NCBI GenBank assembly: GCA_902518155.1
Contig: CABYFA010000004.1
Span: 1-64,000, forward strand
Length of the DNA: 64,000 nt
From: an uncultured Pelagibacteraceae bacterium
GTDB lineage: Bacteria > Pseudomonadota > Alphaproteobacteria > Pelagibacterales > Pelagibacteraceae
Direction of reading: 5' to 3'
In this document: piece by piece, positions 21,439 through 31,262 of the stretch
How the letters are laid out: every line of letters begins with the position of its first letter
Position numbering within the stretch: the stretch's first letter is position 1
Program-made: the position numbers and the translations under genes
Notes under the pieces: model-generated
The model's database searches: none
Told to the model about the DNA's origin: nothing
Seen by the model: the letters and a program-made list of their open reading frames with translations, nothing else

Positions 21439-21983
21439 ATGAGTTGGACTGAGGAAAAAGTTGCAAAATTAAAAGAATTATGGGGCAAAGGAAACACAGC
21501 CTCTCAAATAGCGGAGATTATTGGCGGCATTTCACGTAATGCCGTCATTGGGCGCATTTAGCCCCTCTAACCTAGAGGGGCATAAGCGCAAATGGAAAAG
21601 CTCATAGATTAAATCTTTCAGCAAAAATAAAAACTAGGTCTGCAACCTCTAATGAAAACTTTGAAAGTTCAATTGATAATAAAAATTTAAAATTAAAAAG
21701 GGGACGAAGGAGTAAATTTAAATCCCTAATAATTGAAAAAGATTTTGAGCCTGAAAATCCTAAAACACTCGAGGAATTGGATGAAAACTCTTGTAAGTGG
21801 CCGATTGGTCATCCAAATGAAAAAGATTTTTATTTTTGCGGAAGGACCTCATTGAAAGATTTTTCTTATTGCAAACTTCATTTGCTTTATGCTTACCAAC
21901 CTAAAGGTAAAAAAGATGATGTCACTGATAAAGATAAAGATGAAGTGCCAGAATTTATAGAAAAAAAAATCAAATCAGCTTAA
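21439..21983 (+). CDS. gcrA: Cell-cycle regulator GcrA, interrupted by a 44-nt hairpin insert
   Basis: MSWTEEKVAKLKELWGKGNTASQIAEIIGGISRNAVIG [44 nt] KAHRLNLSAK ... CKWPIGHPNEKDFYFCG; frame 1 before and frame 0 after the insert. Confidence 0.9.
21552..21595 (+). other. Intervening hairpin element 1 (44 nt) in gcrA
   Basis: GCGCATTTAGCCCCTCTAACCTAGAGGGGCATAAGCGCAAATGG; CCCCTCTA/TAGAGGGG stem, GCGC/GCGC outer pairing, in-frame TAG at 21559; exact edges ambiguous by 1-2 nt. Confidence 0.85.
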
Positions 21984-22002
21984 AAAGCTTAATAAAGTTT
22001 CA

Positions 22003-22956
22003 CTAAGAAATATTTTTTTTTGAGAATTGTCCACCCTGTCTCCACATATAAGAATACTTTTCCACTTCTTTTTCAAATAAACATTTAGCTGGAAAGCCTA
22101 TGTCAGAGTTTGTTTTATATTTACCTGATAAAATATTATCATATTTTAAAAGTTTGAGCTGATCTTCAGTAAGTAATGGCTTAGGAAATAATTGAAAAAT
22201 TTTTGCAGATAATTTTCCAAAAAACAAAGGAACGGGTAATAAAATTCTCCGTTTATCTATTAAATTAAGTAATTTTTCAATTATTTCTTTGAGTGTTAGT
22301 GTTTCGGTCCCGACACACTCAATTATTTGTGAATAAATATTTTTAGAGATGATATTAAAAATTATATCAACTAAATCAGAAGAATGAATAGGCATGAATT
22401 TTGTTTGTCCATTATAATAAAGTGGAAATATTGGAAGCCTATTTAACAAAGTCATAAAGTTAGTGGTAAAATTATCATCAACAGAATAAACAACTGATGG
22501 TCTTAAAATTGTCGATAACGGAAAGTTTTTTAAAATTTCTTTTTCGCCATCTAGCTTACTTCTAGCATATTCAGATTCTGATGCCTCACTAACACCTAAT
22601 GCTGATAAGTGAATAAAATGTTTCAATTTATTTTGCTTGCTAAGTTTTGCTAATAGAGATGGGAATAAAGTGTGAATATTTTTAAAAGAGCTTCTTTTTG
22701 TTTCATACAAAATACCAATCAAATTTATACAAATATCAGAGCTTTTAAATAGACTTTTGATTTTAGCTTCATCAAAAATATTTGCCTCCACAATATCAAT
22801 ATAACCTGCATTTCCTTGGGTTTTTATAATATGACCTTTCTGATGAATGTTTCTTGTAACAATAGTAACCTTATAATCATTTTTCGTTAACTTTCTTATA
22901 AGATGACGACCAATTTGACCACTTCCACCAAAAATTAGACAATTTTTTCCTTTCAT
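22003..22956 (-). CDS. NAD(P)-dependent epimerase/atypical SDR (NDUFA9-like)
   Basis: LIFGGSGQIGRHLI Rossmann motif, YARSKLDGEKEI. Confidence 0.85.
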   Translation of the reverse strand: MKGKNCLIFGGSGQIGRHLIRKLTKNDYKVTIVTRNIHQKGHIIKTQGNAGYIDIVEANIFDEAKIKSLFKSSDICINLIGILYETKRSSFKNIHTLFPSLLAKLSKQNKLKHFIHLSALGVSEASESEYARSKLDGEKEILKNFPLSTILRPSVVYSVDDNFTTNFMTLLNRLPIFPLYYNGQTKFMPIHSSDLVDIIFNIISKNIYSQIIECVGTETLTLKEIIEKLLNLIDKRRILLPVPLFFGKLSAKIFQLFPKPLLTEDQLKLLKYDNILSGKYKTNSDIGFPAKCLFEKEVEKYSYMWRQGGQFSKKNIS

Positions 22957-22973
22957 ATATATAAGACTTAATA

Positions 22974-23585
22974 ATGAATATTGATATCAAACTTCATAAA
23001 AATGACTTACCAGATGATTTAGATTTAGGCAATGTAATAGCTGTCGATGGAGAGTTTATGGGTCTAAATGTCAGACGTGATCCTTTGTGTTTAATTCAAA
23101 TTTCATCAGGTAATTCTGATGCACATATAGTTCAACTTGATAGATCAAATTATCAAGCACCAAATTTAATAAAGATATTAGGAGATCAAAAAGTGACTAA
23201 AATTTTCCATTATGGTAGAGCTGATCTGGCACATATAAAATATTATTTAAAAACAGAAACGAATAATATTCTTGATACTAAAATTGCAAGTCGTTTAGCT
23301 AGAAGTTATGCTGATAACCATTCTCTTAAAACGCTGATTAGAGAGTTTATTAATATTGACATCAGTAAACAATTTCAAAATTCTGATTTTGGAGGTGATT
23401 TAACACCTGCTCAAATGAAGTATTGTGCTAATGATGTTATTTACCTGCACAGAATTCACTCCGAATTAAATAAGATATTGGAAAGAGAAAAAAGAATTGA
23501 ATTATATAAAGATTGTCTTAAATTTTTAAGAACTAGAGTAGAACTTGATTTAGCTTTATTTAAGGATGATATATGGTCCCACTAA
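22974..23585 (+). CDS. rnd: Ribonuclease D-like 3'-5' exonuclease
   Basis: VDGEFMGL DEDD motif, YCANDVIYLHRI. Confidence 0.9.
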   Translation: MNIDIKLHKNDLPDDLDLGNVIAVDGEFMGLNVRRDPLCLIQISSGNSDAHIVQLDRSNYQAPNLIKILGDQKVTKIFHYGRADLAHIKYYLKTETNNILDTKIASRLARSYADNHSLKTLIREFINIDISKQFQNSDFGGDLTPAQMKYCANDVIYLHRIHSELNKILEREKRIELYKDCLKFLRTRVELDLALFKDDIWSH

Positions 23586-24554
23586 ATGAAAAAAAAAAAA
23601 TTTATTAAAGTTGCTAAAGAAGTAATTGATCTTGAAATTAAAGCATTAATAAGATTAAAAAAAAGTATCAATGAGTCATTTAACTTAGCGGTCCAACAAA
23701 TTATAAAATGTCAATCTAAAATCATTTTGTGTGGTGTTGGAAAAAGCGGATTAATTGCAAATAAGATTGCATCTACATTATCATCAGTTGGTACTCCAGC
23801 ATTTTTCCTTTCTGCGAGTGACTCTTCTCATGGAGATTTGGGAAGTATTTCAAAAAAAGATATTTTGATTATAATTAGTAATTCGGGAGAAACTAACGAA
23901 TTGAAAAATATAATTCAATTCGCAAACAGAAATAAGATTTTACTTATTGGTATAGTTTCTCAAAAAAATTCGGTACTTTATAAATCTGCTGATATAAAAC
24001 TTTATATACCTAAAGCAATTGAAGCTGGAGGTATCATACCAACATCTAGTACAACTTCACAATTAGCATTAGGTGATGCTTTAGCGATAGCAACTATGAA
24101 ACAAAGAAATTTTAATAAAAAAGACTTTAAAAAAATTCACCCTGCAGGAAGTTTGGGCTCACAACTAAAAACTGTCGAAGATCTTATGCTTAAAGATACG
24201 GCAATTCCTTTCGTAAATGAAAATCTTAAAATGAAAGATGCATTAAAAATTTTAAGCTCAAAAAAATTAGGATTTTTGCTTGTTAGAGATAAAAAAAATA
24301 ACACGAAAGGTATTATTACTGATGGAGAGCTTAGAAGATTTAGTCAGAAAAATCAAAATCTACATAGCGTTTTAGTAAAAGAAATTATGACAAAAAATCC
24401 AATTGGTATTGATAGGAATGAACTAGCAGTGAAAGCTTTATCACTAATGAATAATAAAAAGATTACCTCTTTATGTGTTTTTAATAAAAAAAATAAACTT
24501 AAAACCATTGGAGTGCTACATATTCATAATATACTTCAATCTAATATCTCTTAA
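23586..24554 (+). CDS. kdsD: Arabinose-5-phosphate isomerase (KpsF/GutQ family)
   Basis: SIS domain GVGKSGLIANKIASTLSS, two C-terminal CBS domains. Confidence 0.93.
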   Translation: MKKKKFIKVAKEVIDLEIKALIRLKKSINESFNLAVQQIIKCQSKIILCGVGKSGLIANKIASTLSSVGTPAFFLSASDSSHGDLGSISKKDILIIISNSGETNELKNIIQFANRNKILLIGIVSQKNSVLYKSADIKLYIPKAIEAGGIIPTSSTTSQLALGDALAIATMKQRNFNKKDFKKIHPAGSLGSQLKTVEDLMLKDTAIPFVNENLKMKDALKILSSKKLGFLLVRDKKNNTKGIITDGELRRFSQKNQNLHSVLVKEIMTKNPIGIDRNELAVKALSLMNNKKITSLCVFNKKNKLKTIGVLHIHNILQSNIS

Positions 24555-25150
24555 TGAGAAGAAAAACTATTTTAGGAATCACCATAACCACCTTTTTTTT
24601 CTTTATTTTATTTTTTTTATATTTCAAATTAAACCAAGAAGAAAAAATAGTTGAAAAAAAGATCGAGCCTATTGAAAATGAAAATCAAAAAGATTTAGAC
24701 GAAAAACTTGAAAGTTTTAATACAATAGAAGATGTAAGTTATTCTGCAAAAGATATTAAAGGGAATGAATATTTTTTAAAAGCAAGCGAAGGGACGATCG
24801 ACCAAAACGAGAACAATTTTATTTTCCTAAAAAATGTAAATGCAACTATAAAATTGAAAGATTATAGATTGATAGAGATATCATCTGACTTTGGTAAGTA
24901 TAATATCAAAAATTATGATACAATATTTTCCAAAAATGTAATAATTACTTATTTAAATAATAAAATTTCTGGAGATTATCTTGATTTCTCGTTAGATAAA
25001 AATTTGATGATAATTTCTAGAAATGTAGTTATGATAAATGAAAAGAGTTCTCTTAAAGCTGATGTAATAGAAGTAAACATTGAGACTAAAGATATAAAAA
25101 TATTTATGTACGAAGAAAATAAAAAAGTAATAATTGATACTAAGAATTAA
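24554..25150 (+). CDS. lptC: LPS export protein LptC
   Basis: N-terminal TM plus LptC/OstA-like beta-jellyroll repeats; adjacent to lptB. Confidence 0.75.
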   Translation: MRRKTILGITITTFFFFILFFLYFKLNQEEKIVEKKIEPIENENQKDLDEKLESFNTIEDVSYSAKDIKGNEYFLKASEGTIDQNENNFIFLKNVNATIKLKDYRLIEISSDFGKYNIKNYDTIFSKNVIITYLNNKISGDYLDFSLDKNLMIISRNVVMINEKSSLKADVIEVNIETKDIKIFMYEENKKVIIDTKN

Positions 25151-25928
25151 AATGGCCTTAATAAAGAAATTTCGAATAAAATCATTTAAAAAGATTAAAT
25201 CAATAATTGAGTTTGATAATGTAACCTTATCATATGGCAATAGAATAATTCTAGATAATATAAGTTTTAAAATAAATGAGGGTCAGATATTTGGAATGCT
25301 TGGTCCTAATGGTGTAGGAAAATCAACAATTTTTAATTTAATTACAGGATTGATAACTCCAAAATATGGAAAAATTAGAATAAATGGTGAGGATGTATCA
25401 CAATACCCAATATATTTAAGAACAAAAAAATTTAAAGTTGGTTATGTTCCACAATATGGTGGGTTTTTCAGTGACTTGACTCTTCTTGATAATCTGAAAG
25501 CTATTAGCGAAATAGTAATAGAAGATAAAAATTTGAGACAAGAAAGAATTGATTATTTATTATCAAAATTCGAACTTGAGAATATTAAAAATATTAAAGC
25601 AAAATTTTTATCAGGTGGACAAAAAAAGAAATTAGTTATTTCTTTATCACTTTTAAGTGATCCCAAAGTACTTTTATTAGATGAATGTTTTGCAGCTCTG
25701 GATGTTTTGACAATAAAAATGTTGCAGGAAATAATAGTAAATTTACAGCAAGAGAATCAAATTACTATTTGCATATGTGATCATCAAGCTAGAGATTTAC
25801 TTGCATGTGTGGATATTGCGATGATTTTAAGTAATTGTAAAATAATTGCACAAGACACACCATCTAATTTAGTAAAAGACATAAATGCTAAAAATGCATA
25901 TTTTGGTAATAGTTTTAAATTTAATTAA
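25134..25928 (+). CDS. lptB: LPS export ABC transporter ATP-binding protein LptB
   Basis: GPNGVGKSTIFNLITGL, LSGGQKKKL, VLLLDECFAALD; true start may be ATG 25152. Confidence 0.92.
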   Translation: MILRIKMALIKKFRIKSFKKIKSIIEFDNVTLSYGNRIILDNISFKINEGQIFGMLGPNGVGKSTIFNLITGLITPKYGKIRINGEDVSQYPIYLRTKKFKVGYVPQYGGFFSDLTLLDNLKAISEIVIEDKNLRQERIDYLLSKFELENIKNIKAKFLSGGQKKKLVISLSLLSDPKVLLLDECFAALDVLTIKMLQEIIVNLQQENQITICICDHQARDLLACVDIAMILSNCKIIAQDTPSNLVKDINAKNAYFGNSFKFN

Positions 25929-25934
25929 TACTAA

Positions 25935-27275
25935 ATGCCAAATAAAATCATTTTAAAAAATAAAGTTTCTAATTTTAACAGAAAGATTTTGATACCTGGT
26001 GATAAAAGCATCAGTATAAGATGGGTGCTTATTTCTTCTATTGCAAGCGGAGTCTCTAAAGCCAAAAATTTATTAATGTCTGATGATGTCTTAGCAGCTA
26101 TCAAATCAATCAAAAAATTAGGAGTAAAAGTTGTAAATAAAAAAGGTGTTTGTAAAATATATGGTGTTGGTGTTAATGGTTATAACTACAAAAGAAACAT
26201 TGTTATAGATGCAAAAAATTCTGGAACACTTGGTAGACTGATTTCAGGAATTTTAATTGACACCCCTTTTCCTATAAAGATCATTGGGGATAAAAGCTTA
26301 TCAAAAAGAGATTTTAAAAGAATAACAAAACCTTTAAGTAAATTTGGAGCCTCTTTTCGACTTCGTAATAACTATAATTTACCTCTTATTGTGAGAGGAT
26401 CACAAAAATTGAAATCAATTTCATTTTTTGAGGATAAAGGTTCAGCACAGTGCAAGAGCAGTGTTATTTTTGGTGGAATAAAAGCTGATGGAAAAACATT
26501 AATAAAAGCAAAAAAATCTAGAAATCATACAGAGCTTCTATTCAAACATTTAAAATTACCAATTAAAGTAAAAAGAAATCAAAAATTTGACCTTATAGAA
26601 GTTAATAAAGTAAACAAAATCAATCCAATAAACTATAGAATTCCATCAGATATCAGTTCAGGAGCTTTTTTTATTGCACTGACAGCACTTTTAAATAAAT
26701 CACAACTTATCATAAAGAATGTTAATGTGAACCCAACCAGAACAGGTGTCATTGTAATTTTAAAAAAAATGGGAGTAAAAATCTCTCTACTTAACAAAAA
26801 AATTTACAAGGGGGAAGAAATCGCAGACATTTCGGTAAAAAGTCCTTCGTCTCTTAAATCTATTAATTGTCCTACCAAATTTAATAGTGAAGCTATAGAT
26901 GAATTTTTAATTATTTTTTTGATTGCTGCAAAAGCCAAAGGTATATCAATTTTTAAAAATTTAGATGAGTTGAATAAAAAGGAAAGTCCAAGATTGAAAT
27001 GGGGCTCAAAAATTCTAAAGATGATGGGTGTTAAAGTTATTACAACTAAAAATTCTATCAAAATATTTGGTAATCCGAAATTAAAGATTAATAAAAGAAT
27101 TGAAATACAGGAATACTTAAAAGATCACAGAGTTTTTATGACAAGTGTAATAGCTGCATTATCTTTTGGTGGTGAATGGCATATACATGATAAAGATTCG
27201 ATAAAATCTTCATTTCCATCTTTTTTAAAAATTATAAATTCACTTAAAAATGCCAAAAAAGAAAAATTTAATTAA
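25935..27275 (+). CDS. aroA: 3-phosphoshikimate 1-carboxyvinyltransferase
   Basis: IPGDKSISIRWVL, NSGTLGRL. Confidence 0.93.
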   Translation: MPNKIILKNKVSNFNRKILIPGDKSISIRWVLISSIASGVSKAKNLLMSDDVLAAIKSIKKLGVKVVNKKGVCKIYGVGVNGYNYKRNIVIDAKNSGTLGRLISGILIDTPFPIKIIGDKSLSKRDFKRITKPLSKFGASFRLRNNYNLPLIVRGSQKLKSISFFEDKGSAQCKSSVIFGGIKADGKTLIKAKKSRNHTELLFKHLKLPIKVKRNQKFDLIEVNKVNKINPINYRIPSDISSGAFFIALTALLNKSQLIIKNVNVNPTRTGVIVILKKMGVKISLLNKKIYKGEEIADISVKSPSSLKSINCPTKFNSEAIDEFLIIFLIAAKAKGISIFKNLDELNKKESPRLKWGSKILKMMGVKVITTKNSIKIFGNPKLKINKRIEIQEYLKDHRVFMTSVIAALSFGGEWHIHDKDSIKSSFPSFLKIINSLKNAKKEKFN

Positions 27276-27906
27276 AATTGCTATTGACTCTCCTGCTGCA
27301 GCTGGAGCAGGAACCTTAGCTAAAACTATCTCAAAATACTATAACCTTTTATATTTAGATACTGGAAAAATTTATAGATTGATAGCATTTATAAAAATAA
27401 ATCAAAAAAAAAAATTTAATAAAAAATTTTTAAGAAAGAGAATACAAAAACTAAATTTAAAAAGTCTTCAAAATAAAAATTTATTATCAGATGAAGTAGG
27501 GAATGAAGCTTCTTTTATAGCAAAAGACAAATATATAAGAAAACTTGTTTATTCTTTCCAAATTCAATGTGCTTACAAACCACCAAAGAAATTTAATGGC
27601 TCTTGCTTAGATGGAAGAGATATTACTTATAAAATTATTCCAGATGCAGATTTAAAATTTTTTATTACTGCAAATTTAAAAACCAGAGCTAAAAGAAGAT
27701 ATCTAGAGTTAAAAAATCTAAAAAAAAATGTTTCATATTCAGAAATCCTTAAAAGTATCAAAAATCGTGATAAAAGTGACTATAATAGACGTATATCACC
27801 TTTGAAGAAAACTGAAGATTCTATATTGATAAATACCTCAAAGTTATCTAAAAAAGCCTGTTTTTTAAAAATTAAAAAAATTATAGATAGAAAAATAAAT
27901 AGCTAA
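27250..27906 (+). CDS. cmk: Cytidylate kinase
   Basis: IAIDSPAAAGAGTLAKTIS, YLDTGKIYR, SCLDGRDI; located before rpsA. Confidence 0.92.
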   Translation: MPKKKNLIKIAIDSPAAAGAGTLAKTISKYYNLLYLDTGKIYRLIAFIKINQKKKFNKKFLRKRIQKLNLKSLQNKNLLSDEVGNEASFIAKDKYIRKLVYSFQIQCAYKPPKKFNGSCLDGRDITYKIIPDADLKFFITANLKTRAKRRYLELKNLKKNVSYSEILKSIKNRDKSDYNRRISPLKKTEDSILINTSKLSKKACFLKIKKIIDRKINS

Positions 27907-29673
27907 TGGAAATTTATAAAGATTTATCAAATCCAGCATCTAAGGAATTTGAGAAATTATTAAACTCAAAACTTTCAAAGATTCAAATAGAAGAAGGGAA
28001 AATAATTGAGGGAAAAATTAATAAAATTACAGATAAATTTGTTTTTCTCTTTGTAGAGGGTCTAAAAAGTGAGCCTGTTATAGATATCAACGAGCTTAAG
28101 AGCATGGGTTTACAGGACAAAATAAAGCTTGGTGAGACAATTCCAGTTCTTTTAGAAAAAATTGAAGATAAAAATGGAGAAGTATTAGTTTCAGCCAATA
28201 AAGCTCAAAAAATTAAAGGCTGGGATAAACTAGTTGAAGCCTATGAAAAAAATGAACCTATAATGGGTAAGATCACTTCTAAATGTAAAGGAGGATGTAT
28301 TGTTGAACATATAGATACAGGTTCTCTAATGTTTTTACCCGGATCACAAATTAGTGATAAGCCATTAAAAGATATTTCACATCTTATGAACGAACCGCAA
28401 AAATTTGCGTTAATAAAATTGGATAAAGTGCGTGGGCGCTGGGCCCCCAACCTTTAAGGTTGGGGGCACCAGTCCTTTTGGAAATGCTTGTGTTTCAAGA
28501 AGAGAAATAATTTCATCTTTTAAAAAAGAAGATAAAGCAAAAATTATAGAAAAATATAAAGTTGGCGATATCATTAAAGATGCAGAGGTAAAAGGGTACA
28601 GCACTTTTGGATGTTTTTTTAATGTAAATGGTGAATTAGATGTCTTAGTACATCTACAAGAAATATCTTATTCAAGAGTTAATCATCCCGATGAAGTTTT
28701 TAATATTGGAGAAAAACATGACCTTAAAGTTATATCGGTTGATAAAGAAAAGTTACAAGTAGGTTGTAGTGTAAAACAATTATCGCCTGACCCATTTGAG
28801 CATATAGAGAACTATGATTTGAATAAGGTTTATAAAGTAAAGGTTGTAAAAATAATGGACTTTGGAGCTTTTTGTGAACTAGAACCTGGACTTACGTCAT
28901 TACTTCACTCAAGTGAATTAAGCTGGAGTAAAAAAAATGCATCTGCAAAAAAAATGTTTAAAATAAATGATACGATAAATTGTGTCATAACTGAAATTGA
29001 TAAAGAAAAAAGAAGAGTTGCTATATCACACAAATTGACTTTAGAGAATCCTTTTGAAGTTTTTGACAAAAAATTTCCAGTAGGATCAATTGTTGAAGGA
29101 GAAGTTGTAAACAAAAACGAATATTCATTATTCCTTAAAGTTGAAAATTTAGAAGTAGACGCATTCCTACATTGTAATGATTTAACATATTCAAATAATG
29201 GTGAGCAAGAACTAAATAAATATAAAAAAGGTGATAAAATTAAAGTTAAGGTTTTAGAAATAAAAGTTTCTGACCAAAAAATAAGAGTGGGATTAAGACA
29301 GACACAAGCAGATCCTTTCGATTGGTTTAAAGACAAAAAGATAAAGCAAACAATCACAGTTAAGATTATTTCAACAGATTCTAAAGGATTAATTGTTAGA
29401 CCAGAGGGGTGTGAAATGGATTTCCCAATAAAGAAATCTAATATTGCAATAAATGCTGCTGACACAAGAACTTCGAGATTTACTGGTGGAGAAAGAATTG
29501 ATTGTGCCATTGCTGACCTAGATATAAATAAGAGGAAAGTGACCTTAAGTATCAAACTTTTAGAAGAAATAGAAAAAAAAGAAGCTTTGGAAAAATATGG
29601 CGCAGAAGGTTCTGGAAAAAATTTACCTTTTTCCTCATTGTCAGAGGACTTAAAGAAAAAAGATAAAAAATAA
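27906..29673 (+). CDS. rpsA: 30S ribosomal protein S1, interrupted by a 46-nt hairpin insert
   Basis: ORF 27906-28457 ends in insert; ORF 28432-29673 carries remaining S1 domains; junction restores ..FALIKLDKVRG|NACVSRREIISSF.. Confidence 0.93.
28436..28481 (+). other. Intervening hairpin element 2 (46 nt) in rpsA
   Basis: GCGCTGGGCCCCCAACCTTTAAGGTTGGGGGCACCAGTCCTTTTGG; 10-bp perfect stem GCCCCCAACC/GGTTGGGGGC plus CTGG/CCAG; in-frame TAA at 28455. Confidence 0.85.
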
Positions 29674-29693
29674 TTTGAATTAATTAAAATAAA

Positions 29694-29987
29694 TTGGCTA
29701 TTGTAAAATCAAAGCTTATAAAAGAATTAAAAAAATCCTATCCAAATTTTTTAATTCGAGATCTTGATAAAGTAGTAGAAATTATTCTTAAAGAAATTAA
29801 AGAAACATTAAAAAGAGGTGAGGGAGTGGAGCTAAGAAATTTTGGAACTTTCCGAGTTAATATTCAAAATGCTTCAATTAGAAGAAATCCAAAAACTGGG
29901 GAGAAAGTAAGTGTGCCAAAAAAAAGAACAATAAAATGGAAAATGTCTAAAGATCTGTTTAAAAAGTTAAATAATGAAAAAAAATAG
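29694..29987 (+). CDS. ihfB: Integration host factor beta subunit / HU family
   Basis: LRNFGTFRVNIQNASIRRNPKTGEKV; follows rpsA. Confidence 0.93.
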   Translation: MAIVKSKLIKELKKSYPNFLIRDLDKVVEIILKEIKETLKRGEGVELRNFGTFRVNIQNASIRRNPKTGEKVSVPKKRTIKWKMSKDLFKKLNNEKK

Positions 29988-30648
29988 AATCTTTGTAGCT
30001 TGTGATAGCACCAATATTTCAAAAATTAAAAAAATTATTACCAAAACACAAAATTCAAAAATTAAAGTAGGTTATAAATTTGGACTCGAATTTCTTAACT
30101 CAAAAAATGGTAGACTTTTTCTGTCTAAATTAAAGAATGAGACAATATTTGTAGATTTAAAACTTCACGATATTCCAAATACCTGTGCATCAACAATCAA
30201 AGCGATGAAGGATTTAAAAATTAATTATTTAACTATACATATAAGCTCTGGGTTAGAAGCCTTAAAAGCAACCAAAAAAGTTTCGGGAAAAATAAAATTA
30301 ATTGGGGTGACCATTCTTACATCATTAGACAATAAATCATTAAAAGATATTGGGTTTAATAAAGATGTAAAAAAATTAGTTCTTCATCAGGCAAGAATGG
30401 CAAATAAAGCAAAGTTAGATGCAATAGTATGTAGTGCTCAAGAAGTAAAACTAGTTAAAAAAGTATTTAAAAAAGAAATTATAACTCCAGGTATAAGATT
30501 TAATTCTAAATCAAATGATCAAAAAAGAGTTTTGACACCTAAACAAGCATATAAAAATGGTAGCGACTGGCTTGTAATGGGAAGGCCTATAACCAAAGGG
30601 AATATCAAAAAAAATATTCAAAATCTAATCGATCACTTAAGCCAATGA
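29974..30648 (+). CDS. pyrF: Orotidine 5'-phosphate decarboxylase
   Basis: FVDLKLHDIPNT, TPGIRF. Confidence 0.93.
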   Translation: MKKNRIFVACDSTNISKIKKIITKTQNSKIKVGYKFGLEFLNSKNGRLFLSKLKNETIFVDLKLHDIPNTCASTIKAMKDLKINYLTIHISSGLEALKATKKVSGKIKLIGVTILTSLDNKSLKDIGFNKDVKKLVLHQARMANKAKLDAIVCSAQEVKLVKKVFKKEIITPGIRFNSKSNDQKRVLTPKQAYKNGSDWLVMGRPITKGNIKKNIQNLIDHLSQ

Positions 30649-31262
30649 TCAAAGGTTTAAAAATTTGTGGGGTCTCAGATCCTGAAACTTTAAACTATAT
30701 TTTAAATCACAATCATAAACCAACAATGATAGGTTTCATTACAAACTTTGAGAAAAGTAAAAGATTTGTTGATTTTGAAAAATTAAAAGATTTGATAAAT
30801 GTAGATAAAAAACAGGTTAATTTTGTTTCTGTGCTTGTGAACCCCAACGATGTAATTTTAGAGAAAATAAAAAATTTAGATTTTGATTATTATCAACTTT
30901 ACGATGTAAACCCCTATAGAACAAAAGAAATTAAATCTAAATTCAAAAAAAAAATAATCACAGCTCTTACTATTTCAAATAAAGATGATGTAATTAAATA
31001 TAAGGGTTACTCAGAAATTTCAGATATAATTTTGTTTGACTCAAAGGGTTACCATAAATCTGAAAGTTTTGATCATAGTTTATTAGATGAAGTACCAAGT
31101 GAATTAAATAAAATGATTGCAGGAAATATCCAAATAGATGATATACCTAATCTTAAAGATAAAAACTATATTGTTGATCTCAGTGGAGCATTAGAGGACA
31201 GAAATGGGAAAAAAGATATTAATAAAATTGATAAATTGTTAAATTTATTTGAAAAAATATGA
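30645..31262 (+). CDS. trpF: Phosphoribosylanthranilate isomerase (divergent)
   Basis: LKICGVSDPETL, ILFDSKG, IVDLSGALED; position before trpB. Confidence 0.8.
   Translation: MIKGLKICGVSDPETLNYILNHNHKPTMIGFITNFEKSKRFVDFEKLKDLINVDKKQVNFVSVLVNPNDVILEKIKNLDFDYYQLYDVNPYRTKEIKSKFKKKIITALTISNKDDVIKYKGYSEISDIILFDSKGYHKSESFDHSLLDEVPSELNKMIAGNIQIDDIPNLKDKNYIVDLSGALEDRNGKKDINKIDKLLNLFEKI

Noticed and set aside
21439-21983. gcrA, rpsA and infA as simple pseudogenes or single sequencing errors
   Set aside because: Each differs by one discrete 44-47 nt palindromic insert, the rest of each gene is intact, and the same pattern occurs three times in conserved or essential genes; an assembly artefact still needs checking with raw reads
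28432-29673. ORF track start MGAGPPTFKVGG.. as an independent protein
   Set aside because: It begins inside the rpsA insert with no good start codon or ribosome site; homology to S1 begins exactly at GNACVSRR, so it is the downstream part of rpsA
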